Source: Phlebiopsis flavidoalba
Taxonomy: Eukaryota > Basidiomycota > Agaricomycetes > Polyporales > Phanerochaetaceae
Assembly: GCA_035772785.1 (NCBI GenBank)
Contig: JAOCPU010000059.1
Location: forward strand, 144,294 to 208,293
DNA: 64,000 bases
Reading direction: 5' to 3'
The notes under the pieces were generated by a model that was given only the letters and a program-made list of their open reading frames with translations, searched no databases and was not told where the DNA came from. Positions 1 to 13,222 of the stretch are shown here, one piece after another; the first letter of the stretch is position 1, and the number at the start of each line of letters is the position of its first letter. A program made the translations under genes and the position numbers.

Positions 1-3000
1 AGAGCCTTCTCACTTGTGCCGCTCATTTCTGTCGTTTCAGTCTCAGCAACACTGACCCTGTCGTGATCATCCAGGGCGTCCTGATGCGCAATTGGGGACG
101 GCGTTGATTCCCTAACCTCCAAGGTCGAATCTGCGCGTATCCCAAGCTGGAGTTTCGAGGACGGATGCCGACACACCTGGACGAGATTATAAATTAAGAT
201 TTAGGCTATCAACAGATAGCAAACGAAAACAAGTTACCATTCATGTGGAACCCGAAAGGACGGTTTTGTGGTTGGCGTCGCAGCTCCGAGGGATGTCGAA
301 GGCAGGGACTTGCGAACGAATAGGAGTGGTAACGGGCGAGGAATGTTTACTAGAGAAGCTGGTGCAGTTCCCCCCGAGCTGCCGTGCTCAGGTACGGGCG
401 ATGCATGCGGCGTGAACGCTTATCCTGCTCCACGGACACTTTCTCGGTCTCGCTGCTCTGTACGCTCGGACGCGGGCGGGGCTCAGAATCCCCCGGATAA
501 TCATAAGCAGGCAGAAGGACTTGATTGATTACGGGCACGCTGAGCGTAATTCCTGGCGTTACTGTTCTCGTTCATTATTCCTCATCCTCCCACCGCAGCC
601 GCTCCTGCGCTCTGCTGCTCCGCCGTCTCCAGCTCGTACAGCACACATCGGCGGGCACGAAGGTGTGCTGTTCGTCGTAGTCGTCCGCGCGGGCCCTGGT
701 ACTGAGCTCCAGCGGCAAGGCACTCGGGCTCCCTGTTCTCTGGTAACGGAGGTATGCGGTGAAGGAGACCGAAAACCTGGTGAAACATCAGAGTTTGGGT
801 ATGTGCGCTAGTGTCGAAGTGTCAACATTACCGAATACGCAGCCAAGTGAGACCTTCACCGCCCCGAGTGACGGTTAGGCAACGAGCACCACTTCACGGA
901 TGTTACTAACGACATTATTGTGAGCTCGAGCCTGCGCTCCATAATGACAGTTTTTACTTACTCAAAGTCGTATGAGTAAACGAACACGCGTCTGTAACGG
1001 TTTCTCTATGTGCGTGTTTGCGGCGTGCGCCATCAAGCCACACACGCACTAGGAACAAAAGTAGGTTCAACGTACTGCTTCCACCACCTCGTAGAAGTCA
1101 CCCTCAGTGCTCAGCACGCCACCTGGACCAGCCGATGAATCCAGTCACCATATGGCACTCAAGCAGCGCTCTCAGCGCGGGCTTCCTTCCAATACATCGA
1201 GAGGACGTGCCACACGTTCTCCATCGCGAACTCCTGGCTCGCACAGAATCCGCATACCATCAAGCCCAGACAGCGAAGGTCTTTGCGCTCCGTTTTGGGC
1301 TCCTTTGGCGTCCGGCTGTGGACCTGCAGCGGGCATCGACCACTGTCGAGAGGGCGTGATTGGTACCACTGTAGACGGTACTTTGAAGTCTTAAAAAAAA
1401 AACCGCGGTCGTGCAATCGAGCTTTTTAAGACGCTGCCTCGGACGCTTTGGCTCTGTGCTATTCCAGACGCCAGTGAGGTCCAGTGTCGCCGGCCCTCGT
1501 GGTCTTCGACTTATACGGCTGCCAGTTTCGACTGTGCGTCCAATATTATTCCGTCGACCAATGTGTTAATTCCTTTGAAGCCGGGACCAGGCGAATTCGT
1601 TCAAAGTAGGGCTCAGGATTGTTTGTGAGATGAGAGGCGGTCGGACGGACGGCGTCACGCGCCGTCACAATGCCGCGCTTTTAGTGGGGGATTTTGGAAA
1701 GACCGACACGAGAAACTGGCCCGTGCGTCCTCATGGCGGGCGTCGGTGTCAGTCCTACGTTATCGAGCTCCAAGTCCGCCTCGCGCAAAGTCCGGGCCGA
1801 CGCTGTTTTCAGTGGCGACAGGTCAAACGCACAGTGTGGTGGCGTGCTTCGCTTTCCCGGTCGTTGTTCTCGGCTACCGTCCCTATGACTGGCTATGGTC
1901 CCTGCGCATCTAGACTACTGAGTGTGTAAACCAACGGTACATCTGGTACCCACAAAATAGGCAACCCCAGCTTTTCAAACTTAGGTCTTTCTTCACGCTC
2001 GCCCCGGTCGGCTACCGCCGAATGTGTAACTTCTCTCGCGTCGCCGTCCGTGATTCACATCACTGCCGGGCTTTCTGCGCACGACTGCACGAGAACGGTG
2101 CGGTCGAATCTCGTGATGTGCCGCTGCAGAGGATGCAACCGCTAGAGTTTTGCAACATCATAAGCGGTACTCCTCGCAGATATCGCCGAATTGGCCGAAC
2201 CTTTTCGGATCCTTGAAAATCCTGCTCGAAACATGGCTCGTATCAGAAACGCGCAGACACACAGATCGAACAAGACACCGAGAACCGCTCTACGGCCGCC
2301 GCCGCCATGCAGAATACGACGCGGAAATGGAACTCACAGGGATGGGCTATTCGGGCTTCGGGCGACATTACGCGTTCTCTTTGTGTGTTTGCAAAGCGGT
2401 ACGAGGTCGGAATCTATTTGGGAAGAACCATCCGCCAAAGCTGTAGCTGTACGCTCACGGAGCGACGCTGCTCCGTCTTCTGCGCGAGCTGAGAGTTCGC
2501 CGTTGGGCAAGAAGAAGAGGGATGTGGGGTGGCGTAAAACGCTGTATCCAAACGGCGTTCCGTGTGCAAGACTCGGCAGGGTATCACTCTACCCTTGTCT
2601 CCGCTCCTCACTTTTTGTTGATGGGTTTTCCACTACGTGGACCTGTGGGCCGGGTCAACAGCTGAACGGGCTGATGCTGATTTTAGGCAACAAAATAGAG
2701 TCGTCAATTTCAATTCACCAGTTACGCCCAGGCCCCCCCCAAGTGGGATCATGAAGAGCCACTGTATGGGCAACGCCCGCGAGAAGGAAGAGCACTCGGT
2801 GCATTGGCACGCCAAATTTCGGCCCATTGTGGCACGGATAAACTACGCGTCTTGGATCTGTGGCAGAGATGCTCTATCCCCGGATTTCTCTGCTGAGAGC
2901 ACACATCAGAACCTTGGTGTTCTAGTATAAACCTGGGCGGACGGACGAATACACCGACCTTCTGAAATTACACTTATTCAGTCGTTTCAATTCAGATTGC

Positions 3001-4000
3001 GGATTTGCGAAAGATGCTCAGGATCTACTCTGTTAGCTCGATTCCGACCGATGGGCGTGCGGTGCTTAGCACGATGGACGTTTCCGTGAAGATACCAAGG
3101 TGTAACCGAGCATCAGCCGGCCACTCACTCATGTCTATGAGGCCCCTGTCGGTCATCGGTCCATGCACAATAAACTGGTGGAAACCAAAATTCATAGCCA
3201 GAAGTAAGCCAAACCTTGTTTGTTACCAAACTGCTTGAGAAAGCCCGTCCGGGTTGGCACTGCTCAAATTATGAGAAACGAGGTAGATAGAAAGGCAAGC
3301 CGGGTCTAGATTTCATGGAAAGCAACGGATATTGGCTGATGATGCGACATCCGCCGTCTCCATAAGGCTGGGCATTTGTCCAGGACGACATCATCGGTTC
3401 TTAAGAGGCTTTGCGGTTCTCAGGATGGAGGTCGGCATCGTCGAGGACCATGCTGAGCTCGAGCTAATATCGCATCCTACAATATACGAAGCGCAAAGCA
3501 ATATTGACATGGATCGACTCTTTTGCATAAATCGGCTTGCGTTTGAGCTACACTATTGCAATAGCAGCTCATGGCGGGACTGGTAATATTTGCCCCCCCC
3601 CCCGCGACGGTGATTGGCCAGCGGTAAAGGCTCCCGAAAGCGGGACATCGTCGGCACGTCACGGCACGACCCGTCTCTGTCACGGTGTCCACGGCCCGTC
3701 ACACGCTCCGTCCGCATTTCGTGCGGGTCGTTCTCGAGTTGACGCGGAGCGTGCCAAAAAGTTTCACGGACCCGTGGCACCACACACCAGCCCTACACAC
3801 GGGGCGAACGACGAGCATAGAGAGGCGCAGAAGAGGCACCTGACGTGCGTAGCAGTTCTGCATCGCTTGTGCCCAGAAGTTGCTGACCCGACCGTAAAGT
3901 TGACCTATGTTCATTCGTCGGCACCACTTGCTACGCCTGAACGTATTGAAGCCTACAACACTCTGTCATTCGAATAACCACGCCAGCCTTGCTGCACGCT
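1..4000. other. gene-poor left flank
   Basis: No conserved domain or exon-intron chain could be recognised on either strand over four kilobases. The longest open frame runs on the plus strand at 2191-2754. It is rich in Arg, Ser and Pro with no motif I recognise and looks like a chance frame. A run of ten C residues lies at about 3592-3601. The stretch may be decayed transposon sequence or intergenic DNA, but nothing visible decides between them. Confidence 0.55.
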
Positions 4001-4021
4001 TTCCCGTCCAGAACTCACCCC

Positions 4022-6435
4022 ATGTACGGCGTATCCCTGACCCCGCGCTGCCGGCTGGGCCTGTCCACGCCCGGCAGCTACACACCGGCTTTGCAACATT
4101 ACAGCCCGAAGACCACTATCACCCCCGCACACACACACCTTACACGTCCGCGCGGGACGGGTGACGGCGACGTCTTTCGACGGCATACTTTGGTCTGCCA
4201 GCCCCGACGCGGCCCAGCCTGACCCACCTGCCCGCGCAGGACGTGAAAGACGAGCTTACGCTCCTCGCGAACCACCAGGACACGGACCGGCTGCGCGCTG
4301 CCGCACGCGATGTCCGTACGGTGCTACCAGGGGACGGATGCGTCCGACCGCGACGCCGTTGTTCACCATTTACTTGGTCTCGTGAAGATGCGCGGCCTGT
4401 TCGACCTCGCTACTTTGCACGACCTCCTTGTCGACCTGCAGGACCGCGGGTCGCTGCAAGAGACCCCTCCATTTCTTTTAGCTGCGGTTGCTCACACTAC
4501 TATTGCTCAAGCGACGGCTTCGCCTGACCCCACTCACGAGATACCCATCTAACGCTATGATTTACCCAGTATTGACTACAGTCCCTCTCCACACCCTCCC
4601 GCAACCAAGAGGTCCGCTTCACGCCTATGCAGACGCAATGGACGCTCTTCAAGATCATCACACGACTCGCGCAGGAGGAGCAGTTCGAGGCGATCATGCC
4701 CATGATCGACGCGCTCGTCCACAGCGGCACAATCCCCGAGAGCACGATGCAGGACTTGCCCGAGACGGGTTTCGCACAGATCGTGTGTTCACCATCCTCC
4801 TGCGGTGCTGCCTGGACTGGGGCTGGCGCTCGCGCGCGCCGCGTACCTGCTGCTCCGGACGCCCGACTGGACCACGTCCCCCCGCGTCGTTCACCGCGGT
4901 CTGTGCGCGACGTCGTGCAGGCCGTGCTCGCGGCCGAGGAGGAGCCGAGGCAGCAGCCCGCAGGTCGCGGCGGCGCTGATGGTGCGCATCGCGTACAACA
5001 CGGACGTGCTCGCGCCCGCGGACGCGCCCGTGCGCGCCGGTTCTACGCGCTCATGATGAAGTACGACCTCGCCCCCCACGCGCGCGCGTTCTTCGAGCTC
5101 ACGCGCACGCGCCGCGTCCGCGAGCGCCACGCGTACCCCCCGCCGCAGGGCGCCGCGTTCAACCTGGCTGCTCGGGGCGGCGGCGAAGGGCAAGTTTGTG
5201 CACACCGGCGCGCGCGCTCGTGCGCGAGGTCGTCGAGGAGAGGGCGGAAGTCCCGCCGCTTGCGCGCCCGTATGTCCTCACGGGAGGCGGCCGTGCACGG
5301 GTTCATGAGCCACGCGCGCGCGCTGTGGACGCGCTGGGAGGACGACGTGCTCGTTGTCGCAAACGACCCCCGGCGCGAGTCTGCGGCTGGTGAGCCTCGT
5401 CGTGAAAACCGCGCGGCGGCGTGGAGCACAAGGCGGAGCGCATTGCGTATGCGGAGGGCGCGGGCGCGAATGGGCAGCGGCGCGAGGCGGATGCGGGGGT
5501 GTTTGAGGCGCAGGTCGCGGTCTGCGGACTACCGCGCGTTCGCGGAGCACGTCGTCGCGACGTTCCGGCACGGCGGTGCCCACGAGCCGCTCCGAGAACG
5601 CGCATCATAGGATCCTCAACGCGCTCGCGCGGCTGTACGTCCTGACGGGCGACCGTCAGCGCGGGCTTCGCGGTGCTGCAGGTCATCCGCGACCTAGGCA
5701 CAGCAGCCCGCCCGACCTCCGGGACGTCAACGTCGTCGCCGCTCACGGCGCTCACGAACCACAACCCGCACGCGGCCCGCGCGCGTGCTCCTCCAGATGG
5801 TCGACGCGGGCCTCCAGCCGGACGCGGTCTCGTTCGGGACGGTCATCCACCAGGCCGCGCTGGCACGGGCACGGTCGACGTCGCGCTCGTCTGCGGCCCC
5901 TCGTCTGCGCGCATGGCGCACGCAAGGAACACGGCATCGCGCAGCTCGACTACAAGACGCTCGGGGGACGCTCATCCGCGCGGCGGTCGCGACGCCGTTC
6001 GACGCCGGCGCGGCGGGCGCGCACGGGGCCCGCGCTCGCGGACGTGCAGGCAGCTCGTGGACGACGCGCTCGTCGCGGCGCGGGGCACGCCCTCGCCCGC
6101 GATGGGCGTCGACTGCGTGCACGCGGCGCTGCGGGCGGACGACGCCCCGCGCAGCGCACCGCTTCTGGACGCTGCTCGTGCGCGACCATGGGGGGGAAAA
6201 TCGAGTACGGGGACTACAAGCAGCGCGCGCTGCGACCGCCGTGTTGCGCGGCTTGTGGGAAGGCATCTGTCGGCGGGCGCGCTGGGGGAGGACGAGGGGC
6301 GGCGGATGCTTCGCGAGCTTGGGTTCGGCGCGCAGGGGCGAGGGGCAGGCGGCGGAGGGGGCGGGCGAGCGTGAAGGCAATGTCAATGAAGGGACGGACG
6401 CACGCGAGACCGAGGACAAGGACGAGCAGCCGTAG
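4022..6435 (+). CDS. pentatricopeptide-repeat-like protein, probably mitochondrial (frame-broken)
   Basis: Blocks of helical-repeat protein appear in alternating frames along this span. The clearest is a PPR-type motif near 5785-5870 (VDAGLQPDAVSFGTVIHQA). Helix-rich blocks also lie near 4310-4550, 4627-4800 and 5040-5130. Fungal PPR proteins bind organellar RNA and act in mitochondrial processing or translation. A mitochondrial location here is inferred from the family, and the start at 4022 is a guess. Frame changes occur about every 100-200 bases, so no continuous product can be read. The gene is strikingly GC-rich, which also creates long shadow frames on the minus strand. The last block ends in an acidic tail and a stop at 6433-6435. 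An AATAAA lies about 250 bases beyond. It could instead be another alpha-solenoid protein. Confidence 0.6.
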
Positions 6436-6681
6436 ATGCTAGGCGATGGGTTCGTGCAAAAGGGTCCGCGGGGCTGATGATCACCGGGGGCAAGCGTTTG
6501 CTTCGAAGGAAGACGGCGCGGACGCTGACAGTGTGCTTCGCGCGCGCGCTGCACGAGAGGGCCGCGCGCGCGGGGGAGCCGGCGGTCATGGGACGCTGGG
6601 CGAGACGGCGCACGCGCGCGCACGACGGGGACGACAAATTCGGGGGCAATTGGCGGGCAGGTTATGTGGTGTAGGCCAGGA

Positions 6682-6687
6682 AATAAA
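6682..6687 (+). promoter_or_regulatory. AATAAA polyadenylation-like signal
   Basis: AATAAA lies in a short AT-rich patch about 250 bases after the inferred stop of the PPR-like gene, in otherwise GC-rich DNA. The position suits a 3' end signal. Fungal signals are degenerate, so this is suggestive only. Confidence 0.4.
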
Positions 6688-7163
6688 ATATTAATACCAT
6701 GATGTGTGCTGTGAAATGATGAGTGCCATTTGGGAATCAGAGGCCGAGGTGGCCTGGGATGGGAGGGGCGACCCGGGGCACGGGGAGCGAGAGGAAAGGC
6801 CGGGGTTGCACCGCGTGGCGAGCGACCGAGCCCCCGTGACGCAGCAGCGGAAACGGGGAAAAATAAACATAAAATAATGCAGCAGAAGACGACAAGCAAA
6901 GAACAAACAGAGCTGATCCGTCAAAAGTCGTCGTTCTGTGCAGCCTCGAGTTTCCCACGCACTACCCCGCATTCTGCCCCCCTCGTTCGTCGCTGTCCAG
7001 CACAGCGCCCCCGCCCCGTCGTTCGCCGTCCCGCAGCCGTGCACCGCGTCCGTGATCACAATCGTGCCAAACGCGGCCGTTGGTTTTCCCTCGCCTCGTC
7101 TGCCGCGCCTTGACCCTCGCGCTCCCACCTCCGTTCCCTCGTCGCCGCTCCGCTCCCCCTCCC

Positions 7164-10100
7164 ATGGCTCCGTCGCGTCCCAAAAAGAGTCGGCCTCTCC
7201 CACCCCGCCTTCCGACGACGCTGCCCCCAGAGATCACGCCGAAAACAGCAAAATCAAGAGAAAGTCAGTCTCCCTTTCCCCCGATATTTCCCCGTCCGTT
7301 TCAGCCCCCCCTGCCGCACCCGAGTGCCTGCCCGCCCGCTCCCTTCTCTCCCTGCACGCCCCCCCACTCACCCCGCACACCGCTCGCCACCATTTCTTCC
7401 TTTCTCCAGCTGCCGTTTCCACTCCTCGGCCGCCCTTTCCATCGGTCCATGCGTTGTCGCGTTCCACTCGCTCTGCAGACACGAGAGCTAACCTTGACCC
7501 TTTGCACTCCAGGCGGCAATCCCAGAGTCTGTCTCTCTCGCTCTCCGCCCGCACCCACACGAGCTGACACACCGTAAAGGCTGCGATGCATGCAGGGCCC
7601 GCAAGGTGAGGTGCGCCCGCGAGAACCCAGACGACCCCAAGCAGTCCTGCAAGCACTGCATCGCCCTCGGCATACCCTTGCACCTACGACTACCAGCCCA
7701 AGAAGCGGGGCCCGCCCAACCTGTGAGTCGCCACCCTTTTGCCCGGGCCCGCAGATGCGACTCCTATTTTCTTTTTCCTTGCTTTTTTTTTTTGGCAGCT
7801 ACCTGCGGCGGCTGCAAGAGGCCCAGGCAGCGCAGGCCCAGGCCAGGCGCAAGAGAACGGCGGCGTCGACGTCCAGTCGCCCGCGACGCAGAAGAGCGCA
7901 AGCCCGTCCCACTCACTCGGCCATGTCCGCGAGCCCGCAGGTGCCGTCGCCGTTCCTCGAGACCGCGCTCAACAGCGTGCCGCCGTCCATGCACACCGGC
8001 GCGCTGCCGCCGAGCCGCTACCCCATCGCGGCCGACGGCTTCCATTCGCAGTTTCCGGCCATGTCGTCCATGGCGCCGTCCTCCTTTGGCGGGGCAGCCC
8101 AACGGCCGCTCGCCGCGCGGCGACGAGCCGCCGGCGTACGCGCAGCCGAACGAGCCGTTTAGCACGTACCCGCTCTTCAACTGGTCCTACAAGCAGCACC
8201 AGCCGCTCCCGATACCCTCTCCGACTGCGATACCCCCGCTCTCGTATTACTACCGCCCCGCACCGGCTCGAGGACATTGCGCCGCGGGACACGATCCTGC
8301 TCATCATCGCGCTGTTCTTCGACTTTGTGTACCCGCTGACGCCGTGCGTGCACAAGCCGTCATACATGGCGGACGTGCACTCGCGGCGCGAGGAGCGCGA
8401 CCGCGCTCTTCTTTGCGCTCGTCATGTCGACCGTGGCATCGACGCTCGTGCAGGTTCCCAGGTCCTATCTGCCGATGGAACGGCACGCCGTCCGCAAGCT
8501 TGCGCAAACATGCCACGAAGCCAGCCGCCACATCTCCGTGGCATCCTTACGACCCTCCTACGTCCATGCACGTCGTCATCCGCTACTTGTAAGCTCACTG
8601 TCTATGTTTGTTCGCGCCGATCGTTCGTCTCACCGCCCGCGTTTTCCAGCGACTGCGTGTGTACCACTTTTGCCGAGGGCCACGACGCGACGCAGCACGC
8701 CGCGTTCGGCGAGGCGGCGCACATTGCCGTCACGCTGCGCATGCACGAAGAGTCGTCCTACGAGGGGCTGCGACCTGATCGAGTGCGAGGTGCGCCGGGC
8801 GGACGTTTTGGCTCCTGTTCGGCGGTACGTCCCTGCTTTCCAGGCCGCGGGGCCGCCATTCAGTCGCTGAGTGGGAGAAGCCTACTGATCCTCCTATAGG
8901 GGACAAATCCATGTCGATCCTGCTACGGACGAACCGATCTGCTTGCGCCGACGAGGACACCACGTGCAACTGTTCCCAACGCGAGCTCGACGATGAATAG
9001 TGAGTCGCGGCCTGCCTTCTCTCGCGCAGGACCGAAGTTTAACCAGGCTATACCCGCGGTTCCTTTCCCTCCCCGGCGTGTGCGCGCGTGTGTGTATTTC
9101 TGCAGCATTTCACGCCAAGCGCATACCTCCCGCAGCCGCACGGCAAGACGGCGATCGTGTCGGGCCTGTGAACTACACGTCGCGATATTCGCGCTGCTGG
9201 GCGAAGATCCTCGTGCGGATCCGCGTCGACAAGCGCTCGCCGCACCCGCAGTGGCCAGTTTCCTCACCGCGCGCCTCGAGGAGGTGCAGCGCCGCTGCAC
9301 CAGCGCATCGTCGCCGCGCTTCGGCCGCACGCGGCCCAGAGCCGATCCGCCTCAAGCAAGTCCCCCGCCCACAAGCAGCAGCATCCCGCCCGATTACGGC
9401 GTCGCGGTGCTTCCGCCAGGCGTACGTTTGCCGATGTCCAATGACTTTTTTTGATAATCCCAATGCGAGCCGCGCGAACGGCGCTGAACCCCGTTCCTCG
9501 TGATGCAGGGCCGAACCTGTACGTGACCCCAGCAATCGTGTTTCCCAACCATGGCTTTTCGGTTGCTCCATTGGCCCCCGCGTGCAGCAAACTTCGTGCG
9601 GTTCGTGATTGAGCAGTATCCGCGATGAGCTTCGTCACGTCCCTCCAAGGGCAACTTCGACTAGGCGCGCAGTCGCGAGGACCGCGGGAGTCGTCCCCGC
9701 GAGCGACCTGCTCAACTCGCTGCACAGGTACCTTCCCTCCCTCGCCTCTCTTATCCCCCGTCACCGTGCGTGCCTAGCATACCCATCCAGTCCATCGCAA
9801 CCACGGGCTTCCCTCGTGAGCACGCTGCACGCCTTCTCACAAATCACACATATTGATGATGGTGGGGGCAGGTACCAAGTCCGCTTTCGTCGCGTCCACG
9901 CTGCTCGACGCGGTGCGCAAGGGCAGAGACCGCGCGGCGTCCCGCTGCGCCGCGCATAAGCGTAACTCTGTACAGCTCCTTCCCCTCGGCCCGCGCTTTC
10001 CGCACGGCGGAGCTGAACCCGCCCGCGTGACAGGGACTTCTCTCGATCCTCTCCGAGATCGAGCGAAACTATCTGTGGTGCGTGCTCGCGCTGGGCCGGT

Positions 10101-10211
10101 TCCCCGAAATGATGAGCATGCGGCTCACGATGCGTTTTTTTTTTAGGTTTGAACGACGAGCTGGTTACGCCGCGTCGACGCGCGGACGGGATGCCTCTCG
10201 TCGGGCGCTAA
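7164..10211 (+). CDS. Zn(2)-Cys(6) fungal transcription factor
   Basis: This is a nuclear DNA-binding regulator of the Gal4 class. The binuclear zinc cluster is encoded at about 7578-7690 (GCDACRARKVRC, then SCKHC and GIPC), with spacing CX2CX6CX11CX2CX6C. It is followed by a basic linker (PKKRGPPN). After an intron ending at about 7798, a Q/A/R-rich linker leads into the fungal-specific transcription factor domain. There, FFDFVYPLTPCVHKPSY lies at about 8310-8370 and a GRP-type motif near 8920. The domain continues through about 9700 (RFVIEQY) and 10050 (LSEIERNYLWCVLALGRFP). The start at 7164 follows a CT-rich tract and opens a Ser/Pro/Lys-rich N terminus. One extra T within the codon of the sixth zinc-binding Cys shifts the frame, and further shifts follow. 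The target genes cannot be deduced. Confidence 0.88.
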
Positions 10212-10958
10212 GCAGTCCTGAACACCGAAACGCTATGGGAAAAAGAACAGTGATACTTGAGCTCCGGTTTTTGGTGCGTGTGTGTCTCGCTGGTCTGGGC
10301 ATTCTCTTTTTTTTCCTCCGTATGCGCCACATATATGATGATTTCTTTTTGTGAATCGCGTGCCGAGGCGATGGTCCCGTTTGTGTATTTTATTATTCGT
10401 TACAGTGCTATCCGCTCTACCCCCCCGCTGCTGCTCTACCACGCGGTCTTTATAATCTCCCCACCCCTGTATCTCATTTTCATCTCTTTTTTTTCTTGTT
10501 GGTTGTAAAGTAAAACAGAAATGTAACTTACTCTTTGTGCGGACACTCGTCGCCTCTTTGCATCTCGTCATCTTGTCTTGGGGTCCTACTAGCTAGGACA
10601 CCACATCACCCCTAATCGTTCGACAAATTTTAACCAGCCCACATCCCGATAGGCTCAGTAACAACAAGCTCTGACAGCAAGGTGTTTCCGCGCTTCTACG
10701 GCCCTTCTCTGCAGACTGCAACGTAGCCATCGAGGCGACGCGCGTGAGAGCGAGCGAGCGCGGCCCGTGGCAACCGCTCGGCAAACACCGTGATTGGCCG
10801 GTGGATGTCCGCAAGCGGGCATCGCGAGGTTTGCTCCCCAAAGTTCGCACCCAAGTTCACGCGCGGGCTCCAAGCAGGCCTGAGAAACCCTTCCCCGCGA
10901 GCATCGTGTCCATCTGTCGCGCGCAGCTTCGTGCCATCTACTGCAGACGGGCTACAGA

Positions 10959-12868
10959 TGGAGAGCACTGATCTCGGCTCGAAGAGCGTGCCGCTCCAGA
11001 TCACAGAAGGTGAGGGCGCATGTGGCGCGGCGCGCTGTGTCTCGTCGCGAGCTGGCACAGCTGCGCGCACCGCTGCGTTCTTCACACGAGTATACGGAAG
11101 TGATGTGCAGACGCGGCGCGTTGGCAGATGAGGCGGCCGTGTACGACCGCCAGATCCGGCTGTGGGTTGCTCGAGGCCCAGCAGAGGTACGTCGCGTCTT
11201 TTCAGCTACGCGCGGAGGCTTTTTGCACCTTCTCTGCCGCTCTCTGGATCAAGCCAAGAGTCGGACGGACAGGGTTGCCAGTGTGGGCTCGAAAGAATTC
11301 ATTCTCTTCTCGCGGGCGGTATTCAGGATGATAGGTTCCAATAACGTTGACGCGAACGACTACAGGATGCGAAATGCGACGATTCTGGTCCTTCTGTTGC
11401 GGGGCCTCGCGACGGAGACGATCAAGAACATCGTCCTCGCGGGCATCGGCACGCTCGTCGTGCTCGACGCCGAGGATGTCCTCGCGCCCGCAGACCTCGG
11501 CGCGGGGGCTTTTTCTTCCGCGACGAGAGGACGTCGGCAAAAAAGGTGCGCGTTCTCGTCTTGGTTTTCGCGCGCATCGTCGTCGTCGCCTGCGTGCGCG
11601 GTTTTGCGGCGGACCCCGCGGTGTTACCCCGCAATCCCCGTGCGTGCCGTTATGGAAGGCGCGAGTGCCGAACAATGACACCTCCGCTGGGGTATCAGTG
11701 GCCTGGCGGCGCCTCGAGGCAGATATTCGGCGTATATGACGGCAGAGGCGTAGAAAAGGCCACATGTCCCTCTCCTCCTGGATACCATTCATTGTGGTTG
11801 GCCCCCATCTGACCCTTGTTTTGCCCCCGCAGAGAGTAGATGCTGCGAAAGCCAGGATCGAGAGTCTCAACCCGCTTGTGGCAGTTGAGACACTCCACGA
11901 CCCCTACCTTGCTTGACGGCGATGGGCTCGATAATCTCATCCAAAGGGTCGACTTGGTTTGTGTAACCGACTGGGACCGCGAAGGGCTGGTGAGTTGTCG
12001 AGATTTGCAAAAGTAATTGCCTCTTTTCCCTGACGCCCATCAGATACGCGTGAACGAGGTCCTGCCGACGATACTCCAAGCTCTTTTACGCAGGCGGCAC
12101 TTTTGGCCTGCTGGCTACATCTTCTGCGACCTGCTTGCCCACGACTACATCTCCCCGTGCGCCCTTCCCGCGTCCCCTCGCACATTTGTCTCATTGACTG
12201 ACATCACCGTACTATTACCTGCAGCGACCGCTCTGCACCCACTACTGGCAAGGAGGCGGTTCGCGAAAAATGTGAAGCTGACTGCAACGTATTGCCCCCT
12301 CAGCGACGCCCTGCAACATCGCTGGGCGGGACTCACGCGCCGTGCAGACCAAGGAGCTCAACCCTGCGGTCGTCTTCACCGTCCTCGGTAAGTCTTGCAA
12401 CCCGGCAACTCAAATCAATCAGATGCACTTACCCGCCGGCCCCGCCATATTGCTCTTTGGTTCTGCCCCTGACAGCCCTGTGGGAGTACCAAGCGCGGCA
12501 TAATGGAAAGCTGCCAAATGAAGGCACCGCGGCCGCGGAGCTCGAGACGGCTGCGACGCTGCTATTGGCCAAGGCGGACGTCAACAGGCAGGCGCTGCCC
12601 GCGGTGCCTCGCGAGTTAATAGAGTATGTCCCGGCCCCCCTGCCTCGCGTAGCCACCTCTCGCGCTGACCCTGGTTGCCCCGTTGCCAGCACGATGGCGG
12701 CGACGGCGGGCTACGAGCTCGCGCCCGTGTGCGCCGTCGTGGGCGGCATGCTCGCGCAGGACATCCTCAAGGCCCTCGCGTAGCGCGCGAGCCGCCGATC
12801 GCCAAACTTCTTCACGTTCGACGGCAGCACGGGCGGCGGCACGGTTTGTCGCATGAGCATATGCCTAG
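10959..12868 (+). CDS. AOS1: SUMO-activating enzyme subunit 1 (AOS1)
   Basis: AOS1 pairs with UBA2 to form the nuclear SUMO E1. It supplies part of the adenylation fold but no catalytic Cys. Exon 1 (10959-11009) gives MESTDLGSKSVPLQITE. A GT-AG intron (11010-11127) leads to DEAAVYDRQIRLW, the hallmark N terminus of this ThiF/E1 family. Next come NIVLAGIGTLVVLDAEDV (about 11428-11480), FFRDEDVGKK after an indel, and RIESLNPLVAVET (about 11855-11895). Then follow LWEYQARHNGKLP (about 12480) and a C-terminal block TMAATAGYELAPVCAVVGG (about 12690-12750). It ends near FFTFDGSTGGGTV. One base too many after RLW (about 11161-11175) and other single-base changes break the frame. The family assignment is firm, but the exact exon ends after 11180 are not. 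Confidence 0.92.
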
Positions 12869-13222
12869 CCAGCCGGGTGTCACTCTGCGGGGCTTCCTGG
12901 GGCCGATGACTTCATCGCGTGCGACTCGCCTGGACGAGAGGTTGCAAATTAGTGTGGTAGGGACCATATGGGATGCTGTTCCTTGGGCTTCTGGGTACGA
13001 AGAGATTATCACAACTCGCATTTGTATATGGCCATCTACGACGGTAATATGATTCTGTCATTGCTGTCTCTGCAGCTATTCTATAGAAGTCGGCTACAAG
13101 ATACAAACTCCCGGCGATGATGATCACGCCTTCATTTTGACCATCGCCTGACGCTCTCCGGACTGTTTCTCTGCAGCCCAATTCAGCGCAACTGCCCAGC
13201 TGCTCCTCGCCTGACCCCATCC

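Noticed and set aside
2191..2754. Open frame of 187 codons in the left flank
   Set aside because: Composition is low-complexity, there is no domain, no splice structure and no supporting context.
5727..6899. Minus-strand open frame of 390 codons
   Set aside because: It is a shadow created by very high GC opposite the PPR-like gene; it is Arg/Pro/Ser-rich and has no motif.
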